Assembly (NCBI GenBank): GCA_016744335.1
Contig: JADGEO010000029.1
Span: forward strand, 1-47,310
Length of the DNA: 47,310 nt
Reading direction: 5' to 3'
Origin: Anaerolineales bacterium
Lineage (GTDB): Bacteria; Chloroflexota; Anaerolineae; Anaerolineales; Villigracilaceae
Below, piece by piece: positions 1 through 8,581 of the stretch; the first letter of the stretch is position 1; each line of letters opens with the position of its first letter. The position numbers and the translations under genes were made by a program. A model generated the notes under the pieces. That model worked only from the letters and a program-made list of their open reading frames with translations, had not been told where the DNA came from and did not search any database.

Positions 1-54
1 AACGCTTCAAATGTGCTTTGAGCACCCAGTATCTTGAAAAGGTCTTGTTAGGGG

Positions 55-444
55 CTAAATTTCATGCGTAAGCCCTGTAATAACCTGTGGTTTATTTTCA
101 ACCAATGATATGTCGAGCGTTTTTTCGATCCCGGTTTTTTCTTCGACTTTTTGCCTTGTGAATAGCCCGTTTTGTGTTTGTGTAATGCTTACAGGTTCGT
201 TGTCCAGAGCATAGGTGCGTGGCATATTTTCGGGAGCGTGCCATAAACGGTGCCCACGGTAAAAATGGAAGTTTTCCCCATCTGGGCGTTGGGACACAAA
301 ATCTGGTAATTCGGCGAAAAGGTTATCGCTATCTTTGTAACGTAGAGAAATAATGCGCGGCCCAATAGACTTGGTGTCTAAAAGCGTTAGGGAATCGTTT
401 TCAAGTGAAACGCAATCAAAGTCAAGATATTTAGTAGTATTCAT
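55..444 (-). pseudogene. Truncated aldose-1-epimerase (mutarotase)-like protein
   Basis: I start this at the ATG at 444, because the in-frame ATG upstream lies in the terminator hairpin of the gene before it. The 129 residues look like the N-terminal half of a galactose-mutarotase-fold protein: a conserved SLGP-like turn (SIGPRIISLRY), then a FHFYRGHRLWHAPE block typical of sugar-binding beta-sandwich proteins of this kind. The frame ends at a TAG (55-57) just where relatives run on into their second half. Neither of the other two frames of the remaining 54 bases continues the homology. It is therefore a 3'-truncated gene, or one damaged at this point. It follows xylA on the same strand, so a role in sugar anomer interconversion would fit. 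Family assignment is by pattern only; substrate unknown. Confidence 0.5.
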
Positions 445-453
445 ATGATAAAT

Positions 454-488
454 AAAAGGAAAATATGCTTTAAGCATATTTTCCTTTT
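454..488 (-). terminator. Hairpin terminator after xylA
   Basis: Two perfect 17-base arms (454-470 and 472-488) separated by a single base, with runs of T at both edges. It begins five bases beyond the stop codon of xylA and sits immediately before the start of the truncated mutarotase gene, so it probably uncouples the two. Confidence 0.75.
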
Positions 489-492
489 TATT

Positions 493-1653
493 TTAGCGGG
501 TACCGAGGAGTAAGTCGATGGTCAATTGATCGAGGCGTTCGTATTGAAGACCTCGGGAGCTGATCGCTGTACGATCAAATGCTTGAGCCTTAAGAGCTTG
601 TGCTTTTGCTGCACTGTATTTGCCGAAATATTGATCCATTGAGCCGTCATCAGCAGTTGTTTCTTCTAATAGGGCTTGAATTTCTGCATCTGCATTGAAT
701 TGAGCAGCTTTGTCTTTGAGCATGAGATAGGTGCGCATACAGCCACGAGCGAAGTCTTTGACACCTTCGTAATCTTCTGTACGATAGGCGTGAGCATCGA
801 AATGACGCATACCCTCGTATCCAACATCTTCAAGGAATTTGACCAAATAGAACGCAGCCTTAATGTCACGCGAGCCGAAGCGTAGATCCTGATCGTAGCG
901 ACCGGGATATTGATCGTTCAGGTCAATGTGGAAGAGCTTTCCAGCTTCCCAAGCTTGAGCAACACTGTGTATGAAGTTGAGGCCAGCCATGTGTTCGTGC
1001 GCTACTTCAGGGTTGACGCCCACCATTTCAGGGTGATCGAGCGTTTCGATGAAGGCTAGCATATGACCTGTGGTGGGATTGAAAATATCTGCGCGGGGTT
1101 CATTTGGTTTGGCTTCAAGAGCAAATTTTAGATCGTAACCTTTATCAAGAACATATTCGCAAAGGAAGTTCATAGCTTCGCGATTCCATTTGATCGCATC
1201 TACGGTGCTCTTGGATGAGTCTGTTTCAGTCCCTTCGCGGCCGCCCCAGAAGACGTAATTGCTTGCGCCAAACTCTACACCCAAATCAATGGAGTTCATC
1301 GTTTTTTGAATGGCATAGGCGCGCACTTTCGAGTCGTTGCTGGTGAAAGCACCGTCTTTGAAAATGGGATCACCAAAGAGATTGGTGGTAGCCATTGGGA
1401 CGACTACGCCAGTATCGTCCAGTGCTTTTCGGAAATCTTTTTTTATGGCGTCAGCTTCTGTTAGGGTTGCATCAATGGGAATCAGGTCGTTGTCGTGGAA
1501 GTTGACGCCGTATGCGCCGACTTCACCGAGCAAGTAGACTAGCTCAGCAGGTGTTTTGGATTCACGAGTCGGCCCACCAAAGGGGTCGCGGCCGATATTT
1601 CCTACAGTCCATAAGCCAAAGGTGAATTTGTGTTCAGGTTTGGGGGTGTACAT
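493..1653 (-). CDS. xylA: Xylose isomerase, class I
   Basis: Converts D-xylose to D-xylulose (and glucose to fructose) in the cytoplasm using two divalent metal ions. The protein is 386 residues, the normal length for the shorter class I type found in actinobacteria and thermophiles. Recognisable motifs are [18 protein letters not shown] at the N-terminus, [10 protein letters not shown] with the catalytic His, FWGGREGTE, the metal-binding LEAKPNEPR with its Glu and Lys, [11 protein letters not shown], and [26 protein letters not shown] ribosome site lies 8 bases before the ATG. No xylulokinase gene is in the window. The gene stands apart from the operon upstream by about 300 bases, so it may have its own promoter. 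It would take the xylose released by the GH31 and GH3 enzymes encoded upstream on the same strand. Confidence 0.96.
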   Translation of the reverse strand: MYTPKPEHKFTFGLWTVGNIGRDPFGGPTRESKTPAELVYLLGEVGAYGVNFHDNDLIPIDATLTEADAIKKDFRKALDDTGVVVPMATTNLFGDPIFKDGAFTSNDSKVRAYAIQKTMNSIDLGVEFGASNYVFWGGREGTETDSSKSTVDAIKWNREAMNFLCEYVLDKGYDLKFALEAKPNEPRADIFNPTTGHMLAFIETLDHPEMVGVNPEVAHEHMAGLNFIHSVAQAWEAGKLFHIDLNDQYPGRYDQDLRFGSRDIKAAFYLVKFLEDVGYEGMRHFDAHAYRTEDYEGVKDFARGCMRTYLMLKDKAAQFNADAEIQALLEETTADDGSMDQYFGKYSAAKAQALKAQAFDRTAISSRGLQYERLDQLTIDLLLGTR

Positions 1654-1844
1654 AAAATGTCTCCTAACTATTCGAATATATTTTCAAGAAATCATCTTGG
1701 GTGAATGCGCTTCCTGTATAGAGCAGAAAATTCATTTTGAATTATTACTTTGTACTTTTTGGATATCAAACCGCTCCCAAATAGAATCCCTAATCTCCCT
1801 TGTGGCTAAAGCTAATAGGAATGCGATATCTGAGTTTGATAAAT

Positions 1845-1885
1845 GGTCTCTGGCAGAGTTGTTTATCAAGTCTCTGCCAGAGACC
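1845..1885. repeat. 14-bp perfect inverted repeat in the 300-base gap
   Basis: Arms GGTCTCTGGCAGAG (1845-1858) and its exact complement (1872-1885) enclose 13 bases. The flanking TTGATAAA (1836-1843) and the internal TTTATCAA can also pair, so two mutually exclusive folds are possible. No T-run follows on either strand, so it is a poor terminator. An operator for xylA or a leftover repeat is equally possible. The rest of the 1654-1952 gap shows no convincing gene. Confidence 0.6.
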
Positions 1886-1952
1886 TAGGGAGGAAGAAAA
1901 TACCTAAAAGTAACCCTGTGCTTAAATGTTTATCTTAAAACAGCTTGCTGAT

Positions 1953-2591
1953 TTAGAGACCCAATAGGCTGTTGACAACTCTTACAGCCTGACTAGCGTC
2001 CGGGGCGTAACCATCAGCACCGATCTGCTGAGCATATTCACTGGTTACGGGTGCTCCTCCGATAATGATCTTGACCCGATCACGTACTCCGGCATCATCT
2101 AAAGCCTGAATAGTTGTTGACATGTTGGTAATCGTTGTTGTCAGCAATGCTGAAAGGGCAATTACATCAACAGTTTCGTCTTGAGTTGCTTCTACAAACT
2201 GCTCTGGTGAAATATCTACCCCTAAATCGGTGATTTCATAACCGGCGCCTTCTAGCATCATGCCTACTAGATTTTTACCAATATCGTGGAGATTACCTTT
2301 TACAGTCCCGATCGCAACTTTGCCTTTTGATTTGATGTCTGCTTTTGCAAGAGCTGGTCAAAGTAATGCCAAACCAGATTACATGGCTCGGTCTGAAATT
2401 AGCATCTCAGGAACAAAGTATTCTCCTTCCTCAAAGAGGCTCCCAACTTCAGTCATCGCATCGATCATACCTTTGTTCAAAATTATTTCCGGATTAAGAC
2501 CAGCTTCAAGAGCAATATTCACAGCCCCTTGAAGAATCTGGCTATTTCCCTCCATCACTTCATCATAGATTTGTGAAATAGGGTTTGGCAT
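1953..2591 (-). pseudogene. Corrinoid (B12)-binding methyltransferase subunit, inactivated
   Basis: A single frame of 213 codons has the architecture of MtbC/MttC-type corrinoid proteins: an N-terminal helical cap (about residues 1-88, motif YFVPEMLISDRAM) and a Rossmann-type cobalamin domain (KGKVAIGTVKGNLHDIGKN, IALSALLTTT, IIGGAPVT, GADGYAPDAS). Two stop codons interrupt it eight codons apart, TAA right after RAM and TGA before PALAKADIK. Homology continues in the same frame through both. CAA>TAA and CGA>TGA are the simplest origins. In addition the cobalt-ligating motif DxHxxG reads NxHxxG (AAT for GAT). A good AAGGA ribosome site precedes the ATG. Such proteins carry a methyl group between a substrate-specific methyltransferase and an acceptor; the remains of the likely partner gene lie just upstream. 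Confidence 0.88.
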
Positions 2592-2640
2592 ATTTATATC
2601 CTTAAATTATAGAAATCAAGTGTAAGCATCTCCTAAAATC

Positions 2641-2706
2641 TTACCAACGGCTCTCTTGTACAGTTTGCAAGAAGGCGCAAATTTTTTCTAAAGGGATATC
2701 TAGGGT
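2641..2706 (-). pseudogene. C-terminal tail of a URO-D-like methyltransferase
   Basis: Read on the minus strand, this piece encodes LDIPLEKICAFLQTVQESRW followed by TAA. The DIPxENI...F..AV.E pattern is the usual end of uroporphyrinogen-decarboxylase-family (MtaA/MtbA-like) proteins. It sits 49 bases before the corrinoid-protein start, where the C-terminus of a partner methyltransferase is expected. Its N-terminal counterpart lies at 5840-6159, on the far side of the GH65 gene. Assignment rests on a short stretch plus position. Confidence 0.5.
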
Positions 2707-2773
2707 AAGTGTGTTTTTTGTAAAAAAGACTATAGTTACTTTATCGCAACAGATATTTATCACTCATTCCTCT

Positions 2774-5700
2774 TCAAAAGAGCATCTCCACTCGTTCAAG
2801 GGTGAGATGTAAGGTTTTGTTGAGCACGTAATCAGCATTATGCAACTTTAGTTTATCTCCAATACCTATACTCTTCATCCCAGCGGCAGATGCAGCCTCG
2901 ACACCTGCAAAAGCATCTTCGATAACCACGCATTCAGCTGGTGTCAGGCCCAGCTGCTCGGCGGCCAAAAGCATACCTTGAGGGTCGGGCTTGGATCTAG
3001 TAGTGTGATTGCCAGTTATTACGGCGTCAAACAGCCTGGCGATGCCCAATCTCTCTAAAATGGAATCGGCATTTTTGCTTGCCGAACAAATCGCCACCTG
3101 ATTATTGGATTCTTTGAGTTCCTGAATGAATTCCTTGATGCCAGGCAGAATATCATCTGGGGTGAGGTTTTCAAGTAATTTAACGTAAGCAGTATTCTTC
3201 TGTGCAGCCAGCGCATCTAGTTCACCCTTGGAGTAGTCCCGTTTTCTTCGCTCCATGATGATATTCAGGCTTTCTACCCGGCTGACACCCTTGAGACGCT
3301 CATTAATTACCTCGTCAAAATAGATACCTTCCCTATCGGCGAGCTGTTTCCAGGCCTTATAATGATAGCGAGCCGTGTCCGTGATCACGCCATCCAAATC
3401 GAAGATCACGCCGCGTAAGGCAGGTTTTGCGCGAAAATCCTCGAGCATAGGCACACACTGAGGTTCACTCCCCACGCGTAAATCCAGATCATTGATCCTG
3501 ATTTGCAGAGGCTCTCCCTCCAACAGGCAACAGTAAATATCCTGATGACTGACCGTCAATCGAATCAGACTACCGCGATAACGAATTCTAAAAATGTACT
3601 CATCCCAGGAATCTGGAATCGTAGGACAAAACTTCAATCCATCCTCAGATATCACCAAACCACCAAACCCATAAACAATATTCAGCCATGTGCCTGCCAT
3701 AGAGCTGATGTGTAGACCATCTTGAGTGTTATTGTTAAAGTTATCCAAATCTACCCTTGATGACCACAAATAATACGAATATGCCTGCTGGTGTCTGCCG
3801 ATTTCTGAAGCTAAAATCGAATGAATGCTCGGAGACAAAGATGACCCATGCACAGTGCGCTGTTCGTAAAATCGATAATTGTCATTTTTCTGGTCTTTTG
3901 TGAATCTCTCTCTAAAGAGAACCATCAACAAAAGCACATCGGGTTGCTTGAGAATATCCATCCGGGTAAATCGGTCAATCGGCCAGCGATGTTCAATTGG
4001 GATGTCGTCTCGAGTGAGGTCTTCTCGAAAACAGGGATCAAGGTCAAAGAACATATCATCTTGCGGAAAAACGCCATACTTCTCACTACTTGGCAAAAGT
4101 ATTTTTTTGGCCACATTCGCAAAATCTTTCTTCTCTTGCTCTGCAAAGGTGGTGCGCTGGCAAAGATTAGCATAGCTTGTGGGATCAGATTCTTCGAGCT
4201 CTGCCAGACTTTGTAGAGCGTACTCTAAGGTCCATTTGGCCATGTAATTTGTGTAATAACTATTGTTGACCAATTGTTGATATTCATCTGGGCCTGTAAT
4301 GCGGTTGATAGCATAGCCATCTCGATGAGGCACATAAGACGAGCGTGAAACCCAAAAACGGGCCTGCTCCACAAGTATTTCTACCCCTTTGGTAAGCAGA
4401 TAATGGCGTTCTCCAGTAACAATGGTATACAAATAAATTGCGTAGGGAATGATAGCGTTGATATGGAGTTCATTGTAATACTGCCAAAAGGCGCAATCCT
4501 CAGAGCCATCGATGGTCGTCCAGGGATAGCACGCCCCTCGAAGCCCAAATTCTTTAGCCCGCGCCCGGGCTTTATCAAGTGTATTGTAGCGATACTCCAA
4601 CAGTTTCAAAGCCGCTTCAGGGTGAGTAAGTAGATAATAGGGCAAACAATACGCCTCACTATCCCAGAATGTGCGCCCCCAATAATACTCTCCCGTGTAT
4701 CCTTTAGCGCCGATATTCAGGTAAGGATCATGACCCTGATAGGTGCTAAACAATTGGTACATGTTGTAACGAATACCTTGCTGAGAAAGATGATCACCTT
4801 TGATTTCAATGTCCAATGAGTTCCAAATCTCAGCCATACGCCGAGTGTGGGCGTCTTTAAGGGTCTCATAACCCTGATGAGTTTCGTATTGGATCAGATT
4901 TTTCTGGCTTTTCTCCACCAGAAATTGGGTGATCTCCTGCTCTATATCTGGATCGATCTCTGTGGAACTTGTTTCTTTTGGGATTAGTCCATAGGGATAT
5001 CCGGCATCGCGGCTGGTCCAAACCGAAACCAGTTTGGTAATCGAATATGCTCGTCCTTCTTGCGGTGTAAATGTGAACCCATACGCTATCGACCGCTCTC
5101 CTACTTGATGTTCTTCCTGCTGGCAATCTATGTCGCCCGTATCAACAACCATACGGTGAATATAATATTGACCGGTTGTATCAATGCGCATAAGAAGGGC
5201 TAGATCGTTAGGCCGACAATCCTGACGCAAGGCCCGGGCGTGGGTTCTGGTATTCGAAAGGTCTCTGTTTTCTCTGGTGCTATCCAGCCCTAGAGAGAGA
5301 CGAACGGGTTCAGTATGGTTCAGTGCCTCTACAGTCAAACGAATGCCCCCCATATGACGATCGTATAAGCTGACAAATCGTTCCCAGGCTAATTTTGTCT
5401 GTAAGCCTGTTGATGTTTCAAATATTAGCTCTCGCTTCAATACCCCCTGTTGTAAATCAAGTTCACGGTAGAAATCTAAATAACGAGACTCACTCATGCT
5501 GAATTCTTCACCATCAATAGTGACACTAATCCTCAGCCAATTGGTAGTATGGATCATTGAGTTCTCGTAGGTGGGGAAACCTACCCGTTTCCAGTTGTAA
5601 AACAAGGTCTCCTTGGCAAAAACCCCTCCGATATAACATCCTTCAAGGGTATCGGCCGCAAGACCTTCCTCGAAATTCCCTCTCGTACCCATATACTCAT

Positions 5701-5815
5701 TCGCCTGAGAGAAGATAGACTCGACGATCTCATTTTTGGATACGTCAAAATCTCTCTGGACAATTTTCCAGGGATCTTCTGTAAATAAGCGTTCGATTCC
5801 AAAATTAAAACTCAA
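2774..5815 (-). CDS. GH65 disaccharide phosphorylase fused to beta-phosphoglucomutase
   Basis: I start it at TTG 5815, which has AGGAG seven bases upstream and is followed by the family-typical EDPWKIVQRDFD...ESIFSQANEYMGTRG. The same frame stays open to 6082, but that part encodes URO-D-like residues. Residues 1-790 are a family 65 phosphorylase (kojibiose/nigerose/trehalose type), with the general-acid Glu near 511 in RITGPDEYQQ. Residues 800-1013 are a HAD-type beta-phosphoglucomutase with FDLDGVITDTA (nucleophile Asp near 806), CSASKNA, SKPDPQG and VIEDAFAGVEAA. The first half would phosphorolyse an alpha-linked glucose disaccharide to beta-glucose-1-phosphate and the second convert it to glucose-6-phosphate, saving ATP. 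Such fusions are known. Which disaccharide is used cannot be told by eye. Confidence 0.9.
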   Translation of the reverse strand: MSFNFGIERLFTEDPWKIVQRDFDVSKNEIVESIFSQANEYMGTRGNFEEGLAADTLEGCYIGGVFAKETLFYNWKRVGFPTYENSMIHTTNWLRISVTIDGEEFSMSESRYLDFYRELDLQQGVLKRELIFETSTGLQTKLAWERFVSLYDRHMGGIRLTVEALNHTEPVRLSLGLDSTRENRDLSNTRTHARALRQDCRPNDLALLMRIDTTGQYYIHRMVVDTGDIDCQQEEHQVGERSIAYGFTFTPQEGRAYSITKLVSVWTSRDAGYPYGLIPKETSSTEIDPDIEQEITQFLVEKSQKNLIQYETHQGYETLKDAHTRRMAEIWNSLDIEIKGDHLSQQGIRYNMYQLFSTYQGHDPYLNIGAKGYTGEYYWGRTFWDSEAYCLPYYLLTHPEAALKLLEYRYNTLDKARARAKEFGLRGACYPWTTIDGSEDCAFWQYYNELHINAIIPYAIYLYTIVTGERHYLLTKGVEILVEQARFWVSRSSYVPHRDGYAINRITGPDEYQQLVNNSYYTNYMAKWTLEYALQSLAELEESDPTSYANLCQRTTFAEQEKKDFANVAKKILLPSSEKYGVFPQDDMFFDLDPCFREDLTRDDIPIEHRWPIDRFTRMDILKQPDVLLLMVLFRERFTKDQKNDNYRFYEQRTVHGSSLSPSIHSILASEIGRHQQAYSYYLWSSRVDLDNFNNNTQDGLHISSMAGTWLNIVYGFGGLVISEDGLKFCPTIPDSWDEYIFRIRYRGSLIRLTVSHQDIYCCLLEGEPLQIRINDLDLRVGSEPQCVPMLEDFRAKPALRGVIFDLDGVITDTARYHYKAWKQLADREGIYFDEVINERLKGVSRVESLNIIMERRKRDYSKGELDALAAQKNTAYVKLLENLTPDDILPGIKEFIQELKESNNQVAICSASKNADSILERLGIARLFDAVITGNHTTRSKPDPQGMLLAAEQLGLTPAECVVIEDAFAGVEAASAAGMKSIGIGDKLKLHNADYVLNKTLHLTLERVEMLF

Positions 5816-5839
5816 AATTATACTCCTACTGTGTATTAA

Positions 5840-6159
5840 GCGCGGTCCGAATCGTAGCAAATTAATTTTAATCAGCACAGCTTCCATGGACATATGATCA
5901 CGTTTTTCCATGATACGTCCATCAACAACACGAAACTCTCCGCGTGTAACTGGGGCAAAGATATCAATCACACCATCGCTGCCGAAAAGATGTTCAGCTT
6001 TTATCACCCAAGAATATGGATTATCCCAATACTCATCTTCGGAGCAGCCAGTCAGGGCTTGGGTGTGGTTAGGGGCAACCAACCACCCCCCCCTATAACA
6101 GGCGGTCGATCTGGGTAGTCTAAGTTGAAATCTGTTTCTAAGCGTGTTTTATTATCCAT
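5840..6159 (-). pseudogene. N-terminal fragment of a URO-D-like methyltransferase, frameshifted
   Basis: From ATG 6159 the minus strand reads MDNKTRLETDFNLDYPDRPP, then enters a run of eight G (6086-6093 on the plus strand as C). With nine G the frame would continue as GGGWLVAPNHTQALTGCSED and EYWDNPYSWVIKAEHLFGSD. That resembles the start of URO-D-family proteins found beside corrinoid proteins. Homology fades near 5870 and the frame runs without a stop into the GH65 gene. The matching C-terminus lies at 2641-2706, so the middle of this gene has been replaced by the GH65 gene. The one-base deficit in a homopolymer could be real decay or a sequencing error. Family call is by pattern and context. 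Confidence 0.58.
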
Positions 6160-6213
6160 TAGGTTTTTGCATCACTTCTATTCAAAATAGAAATACGATC
6201 TTGCTAGTGCTCA

Positions 6214-8577
6214 TTAATTTATTCTCCGAACAGAGGAATGCTCGTCCGCATCGCTAAAAAAAACTTTTTGTTTTTCTATCTCAATGACATCACCAAGAAT
6301 CTCAATTTCTGCTTCCAATGGCAGATCATCCGATGATGCGCCGATCATCAATTCTATTTTTCCTGGTTCCAGAACATATCTCATGTCTTGATCGTAAAAC
6401 CCAAATTGGTTCGCGAAAACGGTAAATTGAACCGTCTTTTTCTCACAAGGGTTTAGATATACTCGTTTAAAACCTTTTAGTTCTTTCACAGGTCGAGTTA
6501 CGCTAGCACTCACATCGCGAGTATAGAGCTGAACAACTTCGCTCCCAGACACTTTTCCAGTGTTAGTCACATCAACATTTAGCGTAAAACTTTCACCTTC
6601 AGAAGTTTTCGCTTGGCTCAATTTCAATGCCCCCAAGGAAAAAGTGGTGTAACTCAGACCATAACCAAAGGGATAGAGTGGCTTATTGCTCAGATCAACA
6701 TACTCGTATTCAACATCAGTGCCATGATGATTGAGATTGCTGGTAGGCTTGCTGCGATAATAAATAGGAACCTGCCCCACACTACGGGGGAAGGTGATTG
6801 CCAATTTCCCGCCAGGATTCACATCCCCAAAGATGACATCGGCCAACGCTTCCGCTCCCTGTTCACCTGGCAGCCAAGCCTCGAGAATGACCGGGATATG
6901 CTCATCTAACCAACTGACATTTAAGGGGCGGCCATTGATGAGCACAGCAATGACGGGTGTGCCAGTGGCATAGATCGCTTTGATGAGGTTTTCTTGAACA
7001 CCAGGTAAATGAAGATCGGCGCGGTCATGATGTTCGCCACAGGTACTGTTATCAGAGAAGCCAGATTTCCCGCCCACTACTACAATGGCCACCGTAGAAT
7101 TTCGAGCTAATTCTATGGCCGCGGCAAAGCTGGATGTGTCATCCCCTATGATTTGACAACCTTGTAAATAACGAACACGGGTGTTTTCTGTAACCCCAGC
7201 CTTTATCCCCTCGAAAACAGATTGAATTAGAACGCTGGCATCGGTTTCATTTAATGTTCCCTGGGTAGGAATATTGTAGGCATTATTATCTTCGTCAAGA
7301 TTGAGCATCCCTTCCATGGCACAGAAATAGCTATAATCCCCAAGCATGTGGTGGGATGCATGGGCATTGGGGCCGATTAGCGCTATCGATTCAATATCCT
7401 TTGGCAAAGGCAGCAGACTTTCTTCGTTCTTTAGAAGCACAATTGATTTCTGTGCAATTTCGCGTGCCAAGGCACGATTCTTGGGAACATCAAAGTGTTT
7501 TCTGGTTTTTTCAGGATTGACATAAGGATCATCGAATAATCCCAGTTCAAATTTCATTTCTAAGATGATACTGACACTTTGATTCACAAGCTCTTCGGCA
7601 ACTAACCCCGTTTCAACGGCCTGCTTGAGCGGATCTTTGTATTGCTTCCATGCAGGTAACTCTACGTCTATGCCAGCTTCAAGTGCCCAGGCTGCGGCCT
7701 GGCTTGCCTGATCGGTAATTTTATGAGTACGTATAATCTCATCTAATGCCCAATAGTCTGAGACCACGAAACCGTCAAAACCCCACTCTTCACGCAGTAC
7801 TTTCCTGAAAAGTTGTTTAGAAATAGCACAGGGAACGCCGTCTAATTCGTTATAGGCATTCATGATCGATTTCAAGCCCGACTCACGCACAGCGGCTTCA
7901 AATGGAGCCATGAAGACTTCCCTTAACTCGCGTTCCGGGATAAGCGGTGGTGCCCAGTTCTTGCCAGCAGTTGGCAATCCGTAGCCAAGAAAGTGTTTAG
8001 CTGTGGCGATAATTCCATCAGAGAAAGAGTTCCCCTGAAGACCCTCTACAAAAGCAGCACCTAACGCAGAAACTAGGTAGGGATCCTCACCATAGGTTTC
8101 CTCCACCCGTCCCCAACGGGGATCGCGGGTTATGTCCAATAGCGGCGACAGCCCCTGATGTGCGCCAACCGAACGTATTTGTTGACGAATCACGACAGCC
8201 ATCGCTTCAACCAGTTCAGGTTCCCAGGTGCAAGCCACGCCAATCGCTTGCGGAAAAATTGTGGCTCCACGCGCTGTATATCCTGAACAACATTCTTCAT
8301 GAATTATTGCGGGAATCCCCAAACGGGTATTCTCTATAAGATATTTCTGAATTTGATTAGCAGTTTCTGCGGATTGATGCGCTTTGAAATTGGTTGCGCC
8401 CCCCAATCGAGTGATTTGCCCAATCCCAAGAGAAAGCTTTGCCGCAGCCTTTTGCTCGTCAAAAGACAAATCTGTGAGCAGCTCTGTTACCCAATAACTG
8501 CCCAATTGCGCAAGCTTTTCATCTAAGCTCATCTGAGAGATGATTTCTTTTGAGTTTTTCATTAGAGGAATATTCAT
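6214..8577 (-). CDS. GH3 beta-glycosidase (beta-glucosidase/beta-xylosidase type)
   Basis: The protein is 787 residues from ATG 8577. Further in-frame Met codons upstream lie inside the GH31 gene and are rejected. It has the standard three-part GH3 build: a TIM-barrel domain with VEETYGEDPYLVSALG and the nucleophile Asp near 274 in FDGFVVSDYW; an alpha/beta sandwich domain (IALIGPNA, VVVGGKSGFSDNSTCGEH, WLPGEQGAEALADVIFGDVN); and a C-terminal fibronectin-III domain (GSEVVQLYTRD, KELKGFKRVYL). No signal peptide is seen, so it probably acts on imported oligosaccharides. It starts four bases after the GH31 stop codon, so the two are surely co-transcribed. Family members cleave beta-linked glucose or xylose from non-reducing ends; the exact sugar is not readable. 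Confidence 0.94.
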   Translation of the reverse strand: MNIPLMKNSKEIISQMSLDEKLAQLGSYWVTELLTDLSFDEQKAAAKLSLGIGQITRLGGATNFKAHQSAETANQIQKYLIENTRLGIPAIIHEECCSGYTARGATIFPQAIGVACTWEPELVEAMAVVIRQQIRSVGAHQGLSPLLDITRDPRWGRVEETYGEDPYLVSALGAAFVEGLQGNSFSDGIIATAKHFLGYGLPTAGKNWAPPLIPERELREVFMAPFEAAVRESGLKSIMNAYNELDGVPCAISKQLFRKVLREEWGFDGFVVSDYWALDEIIRTHKITDQASQAAAWALEAGIDVELPAWKQYKDPLKQAVETGLVAEELVNQSVSIILEMKFELGLFDDPYVNPEKTRKHFDVPKNRALAREIAQKSIVLLKNEESLLPLPKDIESIALIGPNAHASHHMLGDYSYFCAMEGMLNLDEDNNAYNIPTQGTLNETDASVLIQSVFEGIKAGVTENTRVRYLQGCQIIGDDTSSFAAAIELARNSTVAIVVVGGKSGFSDNSTCGEHHDRADLHLPGVQENLIKAIYATGTPVIAVLINGRPLNVSWLDEHIPVILEAWLPGEQGAEALADVIFGDVNPGGKLAITFPRSVGQVPIYYRSKPTSNLNHHGTDVEYEYVDLSNKPLYPFGYGLSYTTFSLGALKLSQAKTSEGESFTLNVDVTNTGKVSGSEVVQLYTRDVSASVTRPVKELKGFKRVYLNPCEKKTVQFTVFANQFGFYDQDMRYVLEPGKIELMIGASSDDLPLEAEIEILGDVIEIEKQKVFFSDADEHSSVRRIN

Positions 8578-8581
8578 AGAT

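Noticed and set aside
1556..1888. Plus-strand frame of 110 codons across the xylA start
   Set aside because: Half of it is antisense to xylA and the rest shows no family resemblance or ribosome site.
1953..2591. TGA/TAA recoding (for example selenocysteine or pyrrolysine) in the corrinoid gene
   Set aside because: Two different stop codons at positions normally held by ordinary residues, no SECIS-like hairpin seen, no TAG, and the cobalamin motif is mutated too.
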